From Pseudoalteromonas caenipelagi (GTDB lineage: Bacteria > Pseudomonadota > Gammaproteobacteria > Enterobacterales > Alteromonadaceae), in assembly GCF_013140855.1 (NCBI RefSeq), contig NZ_JABBPG010000001.1, positions 1 through 64,000 of the forward strand: a stretch of 64,000 nucleotides of DNA. Reading direction: 5' to 3'. A model generated the notes under the pieces. That model saw only the letters and a list, made by a program, of their open reading frames with translations. It was not told the DNA's origin and did not search any database. Of this stretch, positions 18,118 to 27,901 are shown one piece after another (the stretch's first letter is position 1; each line of letters begins with the position of its first letter). The translations under genes and the position numbers were made by a program.

Positions 18118-19293
18118 TTACTCCTCTTTCAACGCAAGCTGAGTATCCGTTACAGGAGCCATTGCATCATTTAATCTAAGCTGCATGCCTTCTGTAGGAT
18201 ATTCAAGCGCAGAGGTAATAAGTTGCTCGCCGTTGTTTACACCAGCATCAACAATGGTATGACCGTTATATTCTCGAACAATATTGATTGGCTTGAAGCT
18301 TAATGTTTGGTCGTTGTTAAGGATTGCGATGCGGTTATTTTTCACTAAATGTTGAGGGATCGCGGCGGCGCTATCAATGGTCTTACCATCGATTGTAGCA
18401 TTTAAATAAGCGCCAAAACGAAGCGCTGTGCGCTTATCAGAGTAGGGTTTATCTACCTGTGCAACAAGGTATGTCATACGGCTTCGTTGATCAATGACGC
18501 CTTCGCTGCGAACGATCTTCCCTTGCCATTTTGCAGGTTTACCTTCAACCTGAGCAGTTAAGGTAACGTTTGCATTAATGCCGCCGTTCACTAAATATTG
18601 TAATTCGTTATCAGCAACAGGAAGACGAATTTCTGCAACAGACGTTGCATTTAAAACACCAAACTGGCTGCCTGCGTTAACCACGCTGCCTAAACTTAAG
18701 TTACGGCTTTCAATAATAGCATCATAGGGCGCTTTAATATAAGTGCGCTCAAGGTTACGTTTAGCACGTTTGACACTTGCTTGCGCAGCTCGAAAACTTG
18801 CTAACTTTTCTGCTAACTGTGGTTTACGTAAATATAGCTCAGACGGAATTGTTGCGTTGGCATTATCTTTAATGCGTTGCCATTCAGTTTTTGCTACATG
18901 GGCTTGAGCTTGTTCAATTTCTAAAGCTGAACTTGCACGAGCGAGGTTTGCTTCAGCTTCTATTAGTGCAGCTTCATAGTCGTTAGGATCGATACGGGCA
19001 AGTACATCGCCTTTTTTTACAAATCCACCTTTTACAAAAGCATCTGATACGGCAATAACTTGGCCACTCACTTGTGCAACCAGTTCAGTGCTATATTTTG
19101 GCTTGACGAGTCCATACGAGTCGACATTCAGTTGCATCGGAGCAACTGTGATGGGTTTTGCTTCAACAAGTGGGTGGACCACTTGTTCAGATTTCTTTTC
19201 AGGGGGCTGTTTCATAGCAGAAAAAGCGACTGCTGCACCGATGCCTCCCACTAATACCGCAAGGGGTAAGAATATTTGTTTTTTACTAGCCAC
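18118..19293 (-). CDS. RND efflux membrane-fusion (periplasmic adaptor) protein
   Basis: This 391-aa HlyD/AcrA-like adaptor has an N-terminal membrane anchor (FLPLAVLVGGIGAAVAFSAM), a barrel-sandwich half (GQVIAVSDAFVKGGFVKKGD), an alpha-helical hairpin rich in Ala/Glu, a second lipoyl half (IKAPYDAIIESRNL) and a C-terminal membrane-proximal domain. It links the RND pump to an outer-membrane channel encoded elsewhere. It is the first gene of the two-gene efflux operon. No adjacent regulator was seen. Confidence 0.9.
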   Translation of the reverse strand: MASKKQIFLPLAVLVGGIGAAVAFSAMKQPPEKKSEQVVHPLVEAKPITVAPMQLNVDSYGLVKPKYSTELVAQVSGQVIAVSDAFVKGGFVKKGDVLARIDPNDYEAALIEAEANLARASSALEIEQAQAHVAKTEWQRIKDNANATIPSELYLRKPQLAEKLASFRAAQASVKRAKRNLERTYIKAPYDAIIESRNLSLGSVVNAGSQFGVLNATSVAEIRLPVADNELQYLVNGGINANVTLTAQVEGKPAKWQGKIVRSEGVIDQRSRMTYLVAQVDKPYSDKRTALRFGAYLNATIDGKTIDSAAAIPQHLVKNNRIAILNNDQTLSFKPINIVREYNGHTIVDAGVNNGEQLITSALEYPTEGMQLRLNDAMAPVTDTQLALKEE

Positions 19294-19469
19294 GTTATCT
19301 TCCTTCCAACTGTTGATGTTGTAGGTATCAGGTATAAATTGATACCGATAGCTAGGATAATAAACTATAAGATATGTCTAGTTGTTTATTTAGGTTCCTA
19401 AGTTGTAACAAAGCATTACATAATGACGAGTTTTGTAATATTTAAGACAAATTTCAATAGACAGATATG

Positions 19470-19493
19470 AAAAAGGCCCTCAGCGGGCCTTTT
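19470..19493 (-). terminator. Intrinsic terminator of metG
   Basis: aaaaggccc / gggcctttt lies just beyond the metG stop on the minus strand, with a T run in the right direction. Confidence 0.85.
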
Positions 19494-19515
19494 AATATTT
19501 AATAATGATACGATG

Positions 19516-21543
19516 TTACATGACTCGCATGCCAGGCTCCGAACCCTCGTCAGGATTTAGAATGTAAATTTCTTTTCCGCCAGGCCCAGCCGCTAAAACC
19601 ATACCCTCTGACATACCAAAACGCATCTTACGTGGTTTTAAATTAGCAACCATCACCGTCAGCTTACCTTCAATATCTTCTGGTGCATAAGCTGATTTTA
19701 TTCCGGCAAACACTTGGCGCGTTTCGCCACCCAAATCTAAGGTCAGTTTAAGCAACTTTTCTGCACCTTCCACATGCTCTGCTTTGGCTATTTTAGCAAC
19801 ACGTAAGTCAACTTTAGCAAAGTCGTTAAATTCTATTTCTTCGCTGATTGGCTCTTTTGCAAGTGGGCTGTTTGGGTCTAGTTTTGGCTTATTGCTCGCT
19901 TCTAGGCTCTCTTTAGACTCTTCAAGCATTTGAGTTACTTTATCCATATCAACACGTTGCATGAGCGCTTTAAACTTGTTGATAGAATGGCCAGTTAGCA
20001 ATTCTTGGGCACTTTCCCAAGTAAGTTGTGTATTTAAGAACTGCTCAACATTTGCTGCCATACCAGGTAATACAGGTTTTAGGTAAGTCATTAATATCTT
20101 AAACATATTAAGACCAGCAGAGCATACATCATGCGCTTGACCTTGTGTTTGTTCATCCTTGATAAGCACCCATGGAGCTTGGGCATCGATAAACTGGTTT
20201 GCTTTGTCGGCAAGTGCCATGATTTCGCGGATAGCTCGGCTATACTCTCGTTGCTCATAATATTGAGCGATGGTATCTGAGGCACTCTTAAACTGCGACA
20301 TCAGTTCAGGCTCAAGAATGTTTTCACTCATTTTGCCGTCAAACTTTTTGCTGATAAACCCGGCACAGCGAGAAGCGATATTAACGACTTTGCCCACAAG
20401 GTCTGAGTTTACTCGCTGAGCAAAATCTTCTAAGTTCAAATCGAGATCCGTAATGCCACTGTTGAGTTTAGCGGCAAAGTAATAACGCAAGAACTCAGGG
20501 TCTAAGTGATCTAAATACGTACGGGCCTTAATAAATGTCCCTTTAGACTTAGACATTTTAGCACCATTTACGGTTACAAAGCCGTGTGCATATACATTCG
20601 TAGGCTTGCGGAACTGAGCACCATCGAGCATTGCAGGCCAAAATAAGCTGTGGAAGTAAATGATGTCTTTACCGATGAAGTGATAAAGCTCTGCATCTGA
20701 GTCTTCACCCCAATAGGCATCAAAATCTAAGCCTTTTTTGTCGCATAGGTTTTTAAAACTTGCCATGTAACCAATGGGAGCGTCTAGCCATACATAGAAG
20801 TACTTACCCGGCGCACCTGGGATCTCAAAGCCAAAGTATGGTGCGTCACGGCTTATATCCCACTGCTGTAAACCATCTGCGAACCATTCTTCCAGTTTAT
20901 TTGCCATTTCTGCTTGTAATGATCCTGAATGCAACCACTCTTTAAGCATGCTTTCAAATGCTGGCAAATCGAAAAAGAAGTGTTCAGAGTCTTTTAATAC
21001 AGGAGTTGCACCAGACATCACTGAACGTGGGTCTTTTAGTTCCGTTGGGCTGTAGGTGGCGCCACATGCATCACAGCTATCGCCATTTTGGTCTTGTGCA
21101 TCACAGGTGGGGCAGGTACCTGTTACAAAACGATCAGGTAAAAAGATATTCTTTTCAGGGTCGAATAATTGTGAAATGGTACGCTTTTTAATATGACCTT
21201 TAGCGTCTAAGCGTTTATAAATAAGTGCACTTAGCTCGCGGTTTTCTTCACTGTGTGTACTGTGGTAGTTATCAAACTCGATGTTAAAATCAGCAAAGTC
21301 GCGCTGGCGTTCAATGCTTACATTTTTAACCATTTCTTCTGGCGTGATCCCTTGTTTTTGGGCATTGAGCATAATGGGGGTGCCATGAGCATCATCGGCA
21401 CATACATAGTATGTCTCGTGACCACGCAATTTTTGAAAGCGAGACCAGATGTCGGTTTGTATGTACTCTAACATGTGACCAAGGTGTGTTGGTCCATTTG
21501 CATAAGGCAATGCACTCGTGATGAGAATTTTTCTCTTCGTCAT
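19516..21543 (-). CDS. metG: Methionyl-tRNA synthetase
   Basis: This 675-aa class I synthetase charges tRNA-Met. HLGH at residues 20-23 and KMSKS near 335 form the ATP site. A two-knuckle zinc domain (CPTCDAQ ... CDACG) lies near 145-161, as in E. coli MetG (677 aa). The C-terminal EMAP/Trbp111-like tRNA-binding domain begins near 575 ([17 protein letters not shown]) and mediates dimerisation. It is divergent from mrp, the usual gammaproteobacterial arrangement. Confidence 0.97.
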   Translation of the reverse strand: MTKRKILITSALPYANGPTHLGHMLEYIQTDIWSRFQKLRGHETYYVCADDAHGTPIMLNAQKQGITPEEMVKNVSIERQRDFADFNIEFDNYHSTHSEENRELSALIYKRLDAKGHIKKRTISQLFDPEKNIFLPDRFVTGTCPTCDAQDQNGDSCDACGATYSPTELKDPRSVMSGATPVLKDSEHFFFDLPAFESMLKEWLHSGSLQAEMANKLEEWFADGLQQWDISRDAPYFGFEIPGAPGKYFYVWLDAPIGYMASFKNLCDKKGLDFDAYWGEDSDAELYHFIGKDIIYFHSLFWPAMLDGAQFRKPTNVYAHGFVTVNGAKMSKSKGTFIKARTYLDHLDPEFLRYYFAAKLNSGITDLDLNLEDFAQRVNSDLVGKVVNIASRCAGFISKKFDGKMSENILEPELMSQFKSASDTIAQYYEQREYSRAIREIMALADKANQFIDAQAPWVLIKDEQTQGQAHDVCSAGLNMFKILMTYLKPVLPGMAANVEQFLNTQLTWESAQELLTGHSINKFKALMQRVDMDKVTQMLEESKESLEASNKPKLDPNSPLAKEPISEEIEFNDFAKVDLRVAKIAKAEHVEGAEKLLKLTLDLGGETRQVFAGIKSAYAPEDIEGKLTVMVANLKPRKMRFGMSEGMVLAAGPGGKEIYILNPDEGSEPGMRVM

Positions 21544-21713
21544 AACTTTTCCAAAATTGTCGCGTGGCTGTGATTAATTATCAACCAAAGCGCTTAGTTT
21601 AAGCTTACACTTTCCATTTACTCTGGATGTAAAGCATCAATAGACTGGTTTTAATGGGTTGAATGTTACATAATTCCGAGGCCTTTTTCATCACCAGAGT
21701 ACGTTTTATTTCT

Positions 21714-22787
21714 ATGTTTGGTCTCAATAAACTTTTTAAAAAAGATAATCCAATAGAGCAGCAGATCATCAGTGAATTGACGTCGTTTAAAAACAGTGTG
21801 TTTCCCTTAGGGATTCAAACTGATTGGATAAGCTCTATTGATGTGCAAAAAAGCCCGATAAAAATAGTGTTGCAACTGCCGTTTGCCGCCAGTTGTATGG
21901 CATATATGTTAAGCGATATGTTGTCTAAAAGACTTAATAAACATATTGATGTAACAATAACTTGCAGCTTGCCAAAGCAATACCAGTATAAAAAGATTAA
22001 ACACATTGTACTCGTTGCTTCAGGGAAAGGTGGGGTAGGAAAGTCGACAACCGCTGTTCACATTGCGCGCGCATTACAAGCACAAGGCGCACAGGTTGGA
22101 GTACTTGACGCGGATATTTATGGGCCATCTATCCCTTCATTATTTTCGGTGGCTGATGAAAAACCAACAACACAAGATAACAAAACGCTTAATCCAATTA
22201 TTAAAGATGGAATTAAGGTACAATCAATCGGATTTTTAGTCTCCCCAGAAGATGCAACGGTGTGGCGTGGGCCGATGGCATCGCAGGCGCTTAGCCAATT
22301 GCTTAACGAAACACAGTGGGGTGAGATTGATTACTTAATCGTCGATATGCCACCTGGCACGGGAGATATTCAGCTTACCATGACGCAAAAAGTGCCCGCA
22401 AGTGGTGCACTGATTGTGACGACACCACAAGATCTTGCCCTGTTAGATGCACAAAAAGGCATAGCCATGTTTAACAAGGTGAATTTACCAGTTTTAGGGA
22501 TAGTAGAGAACATGAGCCACTTCATCTGCACGCATTGTGGTGAAAAGAGTCATGTTTTTGGTAAGCACGGCGCAGAGCAACTCGCTCAGCGACATGGTGT
22601 GCCACTGTTAGCTGAAATACCGCTTAACGTTGAAATTAGAGAAGCATCGGAGCATAAACAAGCAATGTTAGCTCACGATGCAGGCATTTTTGAACATTAC
22701 ATAGCATGTGCTCAGATTCTAAGTAGCATGCTTTATTATCAAGCGCTGTCGACGTCAACTGTTGACATCGTCATAACGGATGACTGA
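21714..22787 (+). CDS. mrp: Mrp/ApbC Fe-S cluster carrier P-loop ATPase
   Basis: A deviant Walker A (ASGKGGVGKSTT), Walker B-type VDMPPGTGD and the C-terminal CxxC (FICTHCGE) identify an Mrp/NBP35 scaffold that binds and transfers 4Fe-4S clusters. The N-terminal part is a shortened DUF59-like region. The ATG at 21714 (MFGLNKLFKK) gives 357 aa. An upstream in-frame ATG at 21663 would add 17 unlikely residues; neither has a strong ribosome site. dcd follows after 3 nt, so they are probably co-transcribed. Confidence 0.9.
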   Translation: MFGLNKLFKKDNPIEQQIISELTSFKNSVFPLGIQTDWISSIDVQKSPIKIVLQLPFAASCMAYMLSDMLSKRLNKHIDVTITCSLPKQYQYKKIKHIVLVASGKGGVGKSTTAVHIARALQAQGAQVGVLDADIYGPSIPSLFSVADEKPTTQDNKTLNPIIKDGIKVQSIGFLVSPEDATVWRGPMASQALSQLLNETQWGEIDYLIVDMPPGTGDIQLTMTQKVPASGALIVTTPQDLALLDAQKGIAMFNKVNLPVLGIVENMSHFICTHCGEKSHVFGKHGAEQLAQRHGVPLLAEIPLNVEIREASEHKQAMLAHDAGIFEHYIACAQILSSMLYYQALSTSTVDIVITDD

Positions 22788-22790
22788 TTA

Positions 22791-23384
22791 ATGAGATTGT
22801 CAGATAAACATATAAAACAAGCAATTGAAGAAAAGAAAATTCTAATAGAGCCGGCTCCCAGTGATGACATGATTTCGGGGATCACGGTAGATTTGAGACT
22901 CGGCAATAAGTTTAGAGTGTTTCAGGATCATGGTGCACCCTATGTTGACTTAAGTGGCCCTAAAGACCAAATCAATGCGGCAATGGAGTCGATAATGAGT
23001 GACGAAATTGTGCTCGAAGACGGTCAAGCATTCTTCCTTCATCCAGGTCAGCTCGCACTCGCGATTACCTACGAATCCGTGACTTTACCTGCTGATTTGG
23101 TGGGGTGGCTGGATGGCAGATCATCATTAGCCCGGCTCGGGTTAATGGTACATGTTACCGCACATCGTATCGACCCAGGCTGGTCAGGCAATATTGTGCT
23201 TGAGTTTTACAATTCAGGTAAATTGCCTTTAGCTTTGAGGCCAAAAATGAAAATAGGGGCATTGAGTTTTGAAACAATGACAAGCCCTGCAGAGAATCCA
23301 TACAATATTCGCAAAGATGCAAAATATAAGGGCCAGAATAGTGCTGTTGCCAGTCGTATAAGTGCTGATAATAATAACGATTAG
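22791..23384 (+). CDS. dcd: dCTP deaminase
   Basis: This 197-aa trimeric enzyme deaminates dCTP to dUTP, the main route to dTMP in gammaproteobacteria. The family core is intact: GSSLARLG-like [10 protein letters not shown], the catalytic Glu in NIVLEFYN and the HRIDPGW nucleotide loop. Length matches E. coli Dcd (193 aa). It lies directly behind mrp. Confidence 0.96.
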   Translation: MRLSDKHIKQAIEEKKILIEPAPSDDMISGITVDLRLGNKFRVFQDHGAPYVDLSGPKDQINAAMESIMSDEIVLEDGQAFFLHPGQLALAITYESVTLPADLVGWLDGRSSLARLGLMVHVTAHRIDPGWSGNIVLEFYNSGKLPLALRPKMKIGALSFETMTSPAENPYNIRKDAKYKGQNSAVASRISADNNND

Positions 23385-23526
23385 TAACCTCAGGCAATTG
23401 GTGGCGTATAAGAGCGTAAGGCAATCGCCACCATTTTATATTTAATTAGTTAGCAATAACTCAGAAAGCTTCCATACTAATTAGTAATCGTGTGCAAAGT
23501 GCGTGATGAATTTTAAAGGAGTTAAG

Positions 23527-26001
23527 ATGGGTATCTGCAAAGCCATTCGGGGCATTGTGCTCTGTCTGACAATGGTAATGAGCTGCTTTTCGCAGGCTTC
23601 GTCCACATCTACTTATCTTGATGTTAGCAATCTGAAGTCAATTGACGACATAATTAAAATCCAAAATGATTTCACACCGTTACAAGAGCAGCAACCTATT
23701 GCGCCTAAGTTGGTGTCAACTTGGCTAAAGGTTGATGTTTCTCAACTAACAGCATCAAAATCTTCTCAAGTGATATATTTAGATAAGCCAATTAATAGCC
23801 TTCTTGAACTTTATCTAGTAAAGCAAGGCAAGGTGGTCCAAAAGGTCAGTGTTCCCAAAAATAATTCTTCAGTCTCTCGGTTGCAAAGTATCTCTCCTCA
23901 CATCACGTATCAAAGCGCAGAGCCTAACACTCAAGTTTATATTCATTTGCGAGCACCTTATACAGTTAAATTTGATTACCATATTATGTCTGAGGTGGAT
24001 TTTAAAGAGCACAGTCAAACACTGCTGTTTTGGTATGGTATTGAATTAGGGTTATTGTACTTTGTTGCATTGTCTTTAGTGTCTATGGCTTTACTAGCAA
24101 AGGGGAAACACTTAGCCTTACTCGGCGTTTATATAAGCCTGCTAGCGATTCAATGCAGTGTTAATAATGGCAGTATTTACTTCTATTTACCTGTGGGGGT
24201 CGGGAAGGCTATTGCGTCATTTAATGGTAGTTGGCTGATATTAGCGTGTGCTAGTTGTTTGGCGTACCAGCAATCATATTTCTCATCCATGAGAGATAAA
24301 AATACACTTTCGTACGTAATTTGGGGAATTACTGGCTCGCTTGTAGCGATCGCGGTGATCTCTTTTGGTATACAAGCGTCTTTATCAAATCAATTTCAAG
24401 CATTGGCTTGCCTAGTTACGAGCGCTGCGTTGATAGCGATGTACTACCATATGAGACGAGAATTTAAAGAAGATATTTGGTTGATGGCAGGCGCTTGGTT
24501 ACCAATGTTAACACTGGGCCTTGTATGGATTGGTGTGCAATTAGGTATTATTGCTAATGGGAAAATGTTGGAAATCAGCAGACTAGCAATTGCTACTCAT
24601 ATTTTACTATTGATGTTTCATGTTTTTATAAATGATAAAAAACACAAAGAGCGCATAGTATTTTACAGTCTGCATGACCCTGACACAGGGTTGTCGAATC
24701 GTTTTGCTTTGAATCAACACTTACGGAAATTAGCGCAAGGCAATACGCATCATACCTTGTTACTTTTTAGGCCTTTGGTGATCAAATCGATACGTATGAA
24801 CATCGGTATTGAGCAAGCAAACAAACACCTAAATGAATTAATCAGTAAATTGTATTTGCAACTGGATACCTATGGCACAGTCACACTCAGCGACACTACG
24901 GCAACTAAAACAGAGATATTTCGTTTGGATGACACCACGTTCGGCATAACCTTGCTTGGAAAGCTGTCTTTGAGCCAAATAGAGCAATATGTATGCATTT
25001 TATCGGGGGTATTTGAAGATGGAATAGAGTACAAAGGCACTCGGCTTGTGGATGAGATAGAAGTCGGCGTTGCTCACTCTCCAATACATGCTAAAACAGC
25101 AGAGGGTTTAATACAACGAGCGATGTTGGCGCTGTCAACAAAAGCAGAACATAGTGACCGTTGGCAAATATTCGACCTTGCTAATTCTGTTATTTCTGAG
25201 CGACGAATGAGAATATCATCGGCTATAAAAGAGGCGATTGATGATGACCAATTTAGTTTGTATTTGCAGCCTCAGGTAAATCTGGCGACGGGTAAAGTGT
25301 TTGGAGCAGAGGGCTTATTACGCTGGTTTCATCCTAAATTAGGGCAAGTGCCACCAGATGAATTTATTCCTATTGCAGAATCGTCGGGACTGATTCATGC
25401 TCTGACGGAGCTAGTAATTGAAAAAGGCCTTAACTACCAAAAGCAACTGATAGAACAGTATCCGGGGCACGTTTTATCTTTGAATATGTCAGGTAAAGAC
25501 TTGGCAAAAAAAGAGTTGTTAGTGCATTTGATTACGTTAGTTAATGAGCTTAACTTGAACCCGTCACAAATAGTACTCGAAATCACCGAATCAGTGACTA
25601 TTGCTAATGAAAGCAACCTGAAGAATGTACTTGACGATTATCGTAGTGTAGGCGTTAAGCTGGCAATTGACGATTTTGGTACTGGCTATTCATCATTGGC
25701 TTATCTAAGTCGTTTGGGGTTTGACGAGCTAAAAATTGATAAACAGTTCATTATGGATATTGAAACCTCCACAAGTAACCAAACTATTGCTAAAGCTATG
25801 TCAGATATGGCGCATAGTTTGGGTTTGAAAGTTGTTGCTGAAGGTATTGAAAGTGTTGAAAGTTACACTCGTTTGCAACACTATGGGTGCGATTATGGAC
25901 AAGGCTACTTTATTGCAAAACCTCTAGCATTTGATGAGTATTTGCAATGGTTATACAAAGTCAGCCAGAGTGATGATGTAAAGCGATACCTAACGCTTTA
26001 A
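23527..26001 (+). CDS. 7TM-DISM sensor with degenerate GGDEF and intact EAL domain
   Basis: This 824-aa protein has a signal peptide, a periplasmic 7TMR-DISM sensor domain (residues ~30-165), seven membrane helices (~170-375), a GGDEF-like domain without the GGDEF signature (RLDDTTFGI at the site) and a C-terminal EAL domain. The EAL site is EGLLR, with DDFGTGYSS, KIDKQF and VVAEGIES present, so c-di-GMP phosphodiesterase activity is plausible and cyclase activity is not. The start at 23527 has GGAG 5 nt upstream; the in-frame GTG/ATG at 23503/23506 lack one. It converges with the next gene with a 41-nt overlap. Confidence 0.88.
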   Translation: MGICKAIRGIVLCLTMVMSCFSQASSTSTYLDVSNLKSIDDIIKIQNDFTPLQEQQPIAPKLVSTWLKVDVSQLTASKSSQVIYLDKPINSLLELYLVKQGKVVQKVSVPKNNSSVSRLQSISPHITYQSAEPNTQVYIHLRAPYTVKFDYHIMSEVDFKEHSQTLLFWYGIELGLLYFVALSLVSMALLAKGKHLALLGVYISLLAIQCSVNNGSIYFYLPVGVGKAIASFNGSWLILACASCLAYQQSYFSSMRDKNTLSYVIWGITGSLVAIAVISFGIQASLSNQFQALACLVTSAALIAMYYHMRREFKEDIWLMAGAWLPMLTLGLVWIGVQLGIIANGKMLEISRLAIATHILLLMFHVFINDKKHKERIVFYSLHDPDTGLSNRFALNQHLRKLAQGNTHHTLLLFRPLVIKSIRMNIGIEQANKHLNELISKLYLQLDTYGTVTLSDTTATKTEIFRLDDTTFGITLLGKLSLSQIEQYVCILSGVFEDGIEYKGTRLVDEIEVGVAHSPIHAKTAEGLIQRAMLALSTKAEHSDRWQIFDLANSVISERRMRISSAIKEAIDDDQFSLYLQPQVNLATGKVFGAEGLLRWFHPKLGQVPPDEFIPIAESSGLIHALTELVIEKGLNYQKQLIEQYPGHVLSLNMSGKDLAKKELLVHLITLVNELNLNPSQIVLEITESVTIANESNLKNVLDDYRSVGVKLAIDDFGTGYSSLAYLSRLGFDELKIDKQFIMDIETSTSNQTIAKAMSDMAHSLGLKVVAEGIESVESYTRLQHYGCDYGQGYFIAKPLAFDEYLQWLYKVSQSDDVKRYLTL

Positions 26002-26755
26002 AATAGTCAAAGATTGTTTCTGAAAGGACGGTGTTAAGCGCTAAGTCTGGGAATCCACCTAGCTGTTGTAGTTCGCTGTTTTTAACGCCACTGACTAAAT
26101 ACTCATTGCTGATTGAAGTATTGTAAGCAATACATGATTCAAAAGCCCGAGCACTCAATTCTTGAGGGAGACTGAAATAAAGCAGGCCATATTGGCTATC
26201 TAGTTGCTTAGCATGCTCAAAGAATTGACTTGGTTTATCTCCTTTGCTCGATAAAAGAATCATTTTGAAAAACTTGGCAAGTTGCAAATTGAGTGGGTGG
26301 TTATTGCTCAAGGGGTGTTGTAGCCATAAACTTGATGCAAATGAATGAGCGCTAGAATGTGAGAAAACATGTTTACAAATATAGTGATCAAATGCGTGCC
26401 ACCATTCATGGGCAAGTGCGCCAGCCCCTGCATTTTTTGCCAGCGCTAAAGTTCTTGTTGACGCATTATAATGCGCTTGCACGCCAAGTTGGCCACCAGT
26501 TCCGAGTGCAAAGTTTAATGTACCTTTAAGGCCGATCACAAATGGAGGTACTTGAAGTATTTGTGCAAGATCTGCCAAGGCATCATAAATTAAATTTGCG
26601 CCTAGTCGTTGCTCTGTAGGAGTAACCCAACTACCAATTGTAATTGTCTTGAAACCAAACGTGTGCTTAATTTCATGGAAGTCTGTCTGATCTCCAAAGC
26701 GATACTCTGGGCCTTGTCGTTTAAACCCTGAAGTTATCCGAGGGATATGAGCCAT
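25961..26755 (-). CDS. LPD1/CLCA_X-like putative zincin, HEWWH motif
   Basis: This 264-aa protein has no signal peptide. From about residue 33 it follows the LPD1 module known from large phage and plasmid polyvalent proteins: FGFKTITIGSWV, LIYDALADLAQIL, LKGTLNFALGTGG, then GAGALAHEWWHAFDHYI. HEWWH (116-120) is a plausible zinc-metallopeptidase site. A stand-alone chromosomal copy of this size probably belongs to the CLCA_X-type family. It lies 2 nt after the DTW gene. The resemblance is from memory of the motif; the substrate is unknown. Confidence 0.65.
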   Translation of the reverse strand: MAHIPRITSGFKRQGPEYRFGDQTDFHEIKHTFGFKTITIGSWVTPTEQRLGANLIYDALADLAQILQVPPFVIGLKGTLNFALGTGGQLGVQAHYNASTRTLALAKNAGAGALAHEWWHAFDHYICKHVFSHSSAHSFASSLWLQHPLSNNHPLNLQLAKFFKMILLSSKGDKPSQFFEHAKQLDSQYGLLYFSLPQELSARAFESCIAYNTSISNEYLVSGVKNSELQQLGGFPDLALNTVLSETIFDYFKALGIALHHHSG

Positions 26756-26757
26756 TA

Positions 26758-27351
26758 TTATTCATACCTAGCTTTGACGTGACTGGGCATAAATTTAATT
26801 TGTTCAGCAATCATACCATCTAACAAGGCTAACAGAGGTTGTTGATCTATACGTTCATATTCATTTAAAAACAAAGCGACGGCCTCTAGAGAAGACAAAC
26901 TGTTTTCCTGCTCAGCTTTACGAATTCGATACTGATTAGGCGGAAGTTTTGCAAATGTCACTGCGGGAAGTTTCATTAGCCATGGATTAAGCGCCAGAAT
27001 TTTATGTGCCTTTTTCCAAGTACCGTCAATAGCAACCAACGTATCAATTTGTTTGGGTTGATTGCTTAGTTGTTGAACTGAAATAGCATGTTCACTGGGA
27101 TATAACAGAGCACATTGGCGATTTTCGATAAGTTGTTTTGCGTTTTCAAAATCCGCGGGACTTTCACCAGTGAATACGTCAATGTTGGATAGTTGCAGGG
27201 TAAGCAGCCGCACGGTGTTCTTGGCAATAGATACTTCACTTGGATGCTGCAACACGACAATCTTGGTATTGTTCGCTATGAGGGGGCTGATATATTGGCA
27301 AACACAAGTGGTGTTTGGGTAATGGCATTTAGGGCAGCAACTTCTTTTCAT
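26758..27351 (-). CDS. DTW-domain tRNA-uridine aminocarboxypropyltransferase
   Basis: This 197-aa protein has four N-terminal cysteines (CCPKCHYPNTTCVC) that probably bind zinc. Next comes an LQHPxE segment (VVLQHPSEVSIAKNT) and the DTW motif as IDGTWKKA. Relatives (E. coli TapT/YfiP, TuaA) transfer the aminocarboxypropyl group of SAM to uridine in tRNA (acp3U). Length fits the short TuaA-like branch. It is the first gene of a two-gene operon with the zincin-like protein. Confidence 0.85.
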   Translation of the reverse strand: MKRSCCPKCHYPNTTCVCQYISPLIANNTKIVVLQHPSEVSIAKNTVRLLTLQLSNIDVFTGESPADFENAKQLIENRQCALLYPSEHAISVQQLSNQPKQIDTLVAIDGTWKKAHKILALNPWLMKLPAVTFAKLPPNQYRIRKAEQENSLSSLEAVALFLNEYERIDQQPLLALLDGMIAEQIKFMPSHVKARYE

Positions 27352-27466
27352 TGTTTGTTCTAAATCTAAGTCATGTAATAAATGTTATCATAAATATCAA
27401 ATTGTTTTGCTAAGCAAAGGCGAATTGTCTAGCATTAGTAACAATAACCTGTTGGAAGGGAACTTT

Positions 27467-27811
27467 ATGAGTGTAAGTATTGATAATGAGGCATTGGAAA
27501 GTATGCAATCTTTGCTAGGGGAGCAGTTTGAAGATACTTTGATTTTTTGTTGTAGTGAGTTTGAAAGGCTGGAGAACGATCTTAAACTTGCACTAGACTC
27601 AGACAAGCAAGAAGCGATTCGTCATGCCCATAGCTTAAAATCGAACGCCGCCCAATTTGGCGCAATAAGTTTGAGTAGTACAGCAAGAGCAATAGAGCTG
27701 GGCTTAATCAAAGGAGATGAGGAGACTGTAACTGAAAATATGGAGATAATTACTGAACAAGTGGTTGGCTCAAAGTCTCAATTATTACAGTGGCTTTCAA
27801 TGAATTCATAA
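27467..27811 (+). CDS. Single-domain Hpt phosphotransfer protein
   Basis: This 114-aa all-helical protein has the phosphorylatable histidine in AIRHAHSLKSNAAQFGA, the classic Hpt signature. It would relay phosphate between a hybrid kinase and a response regulator. GGAAGG lies 6-10 nt before the ATG, which rules against an upstream in-frame start at 27407. No kinase gene is adjacent. The disrupted hybrid kinase at 44685-48401 has its own Hpt domain, so a partner elsewhere is likely. Confidence 0.8.
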   Translation: MSVSIDNEALESMQSLLGEQFEDTLIFCCSEFERLENDLKLALDSDKQEAIRHAHSLKSNAAQFGAISLSSTARAIELGLIKGDEETVTENMEIITEQVVGSKSQLLQWLSMNS

Positions 27812-27901
27812 CTTTTAAAAATATCATCAATATCTTGTTTTATCCCCCTAGTTTTCATAAGCCTAATTGGGCTATGCTAAGCGGTGGAAATGGGGGGATA
27901 A

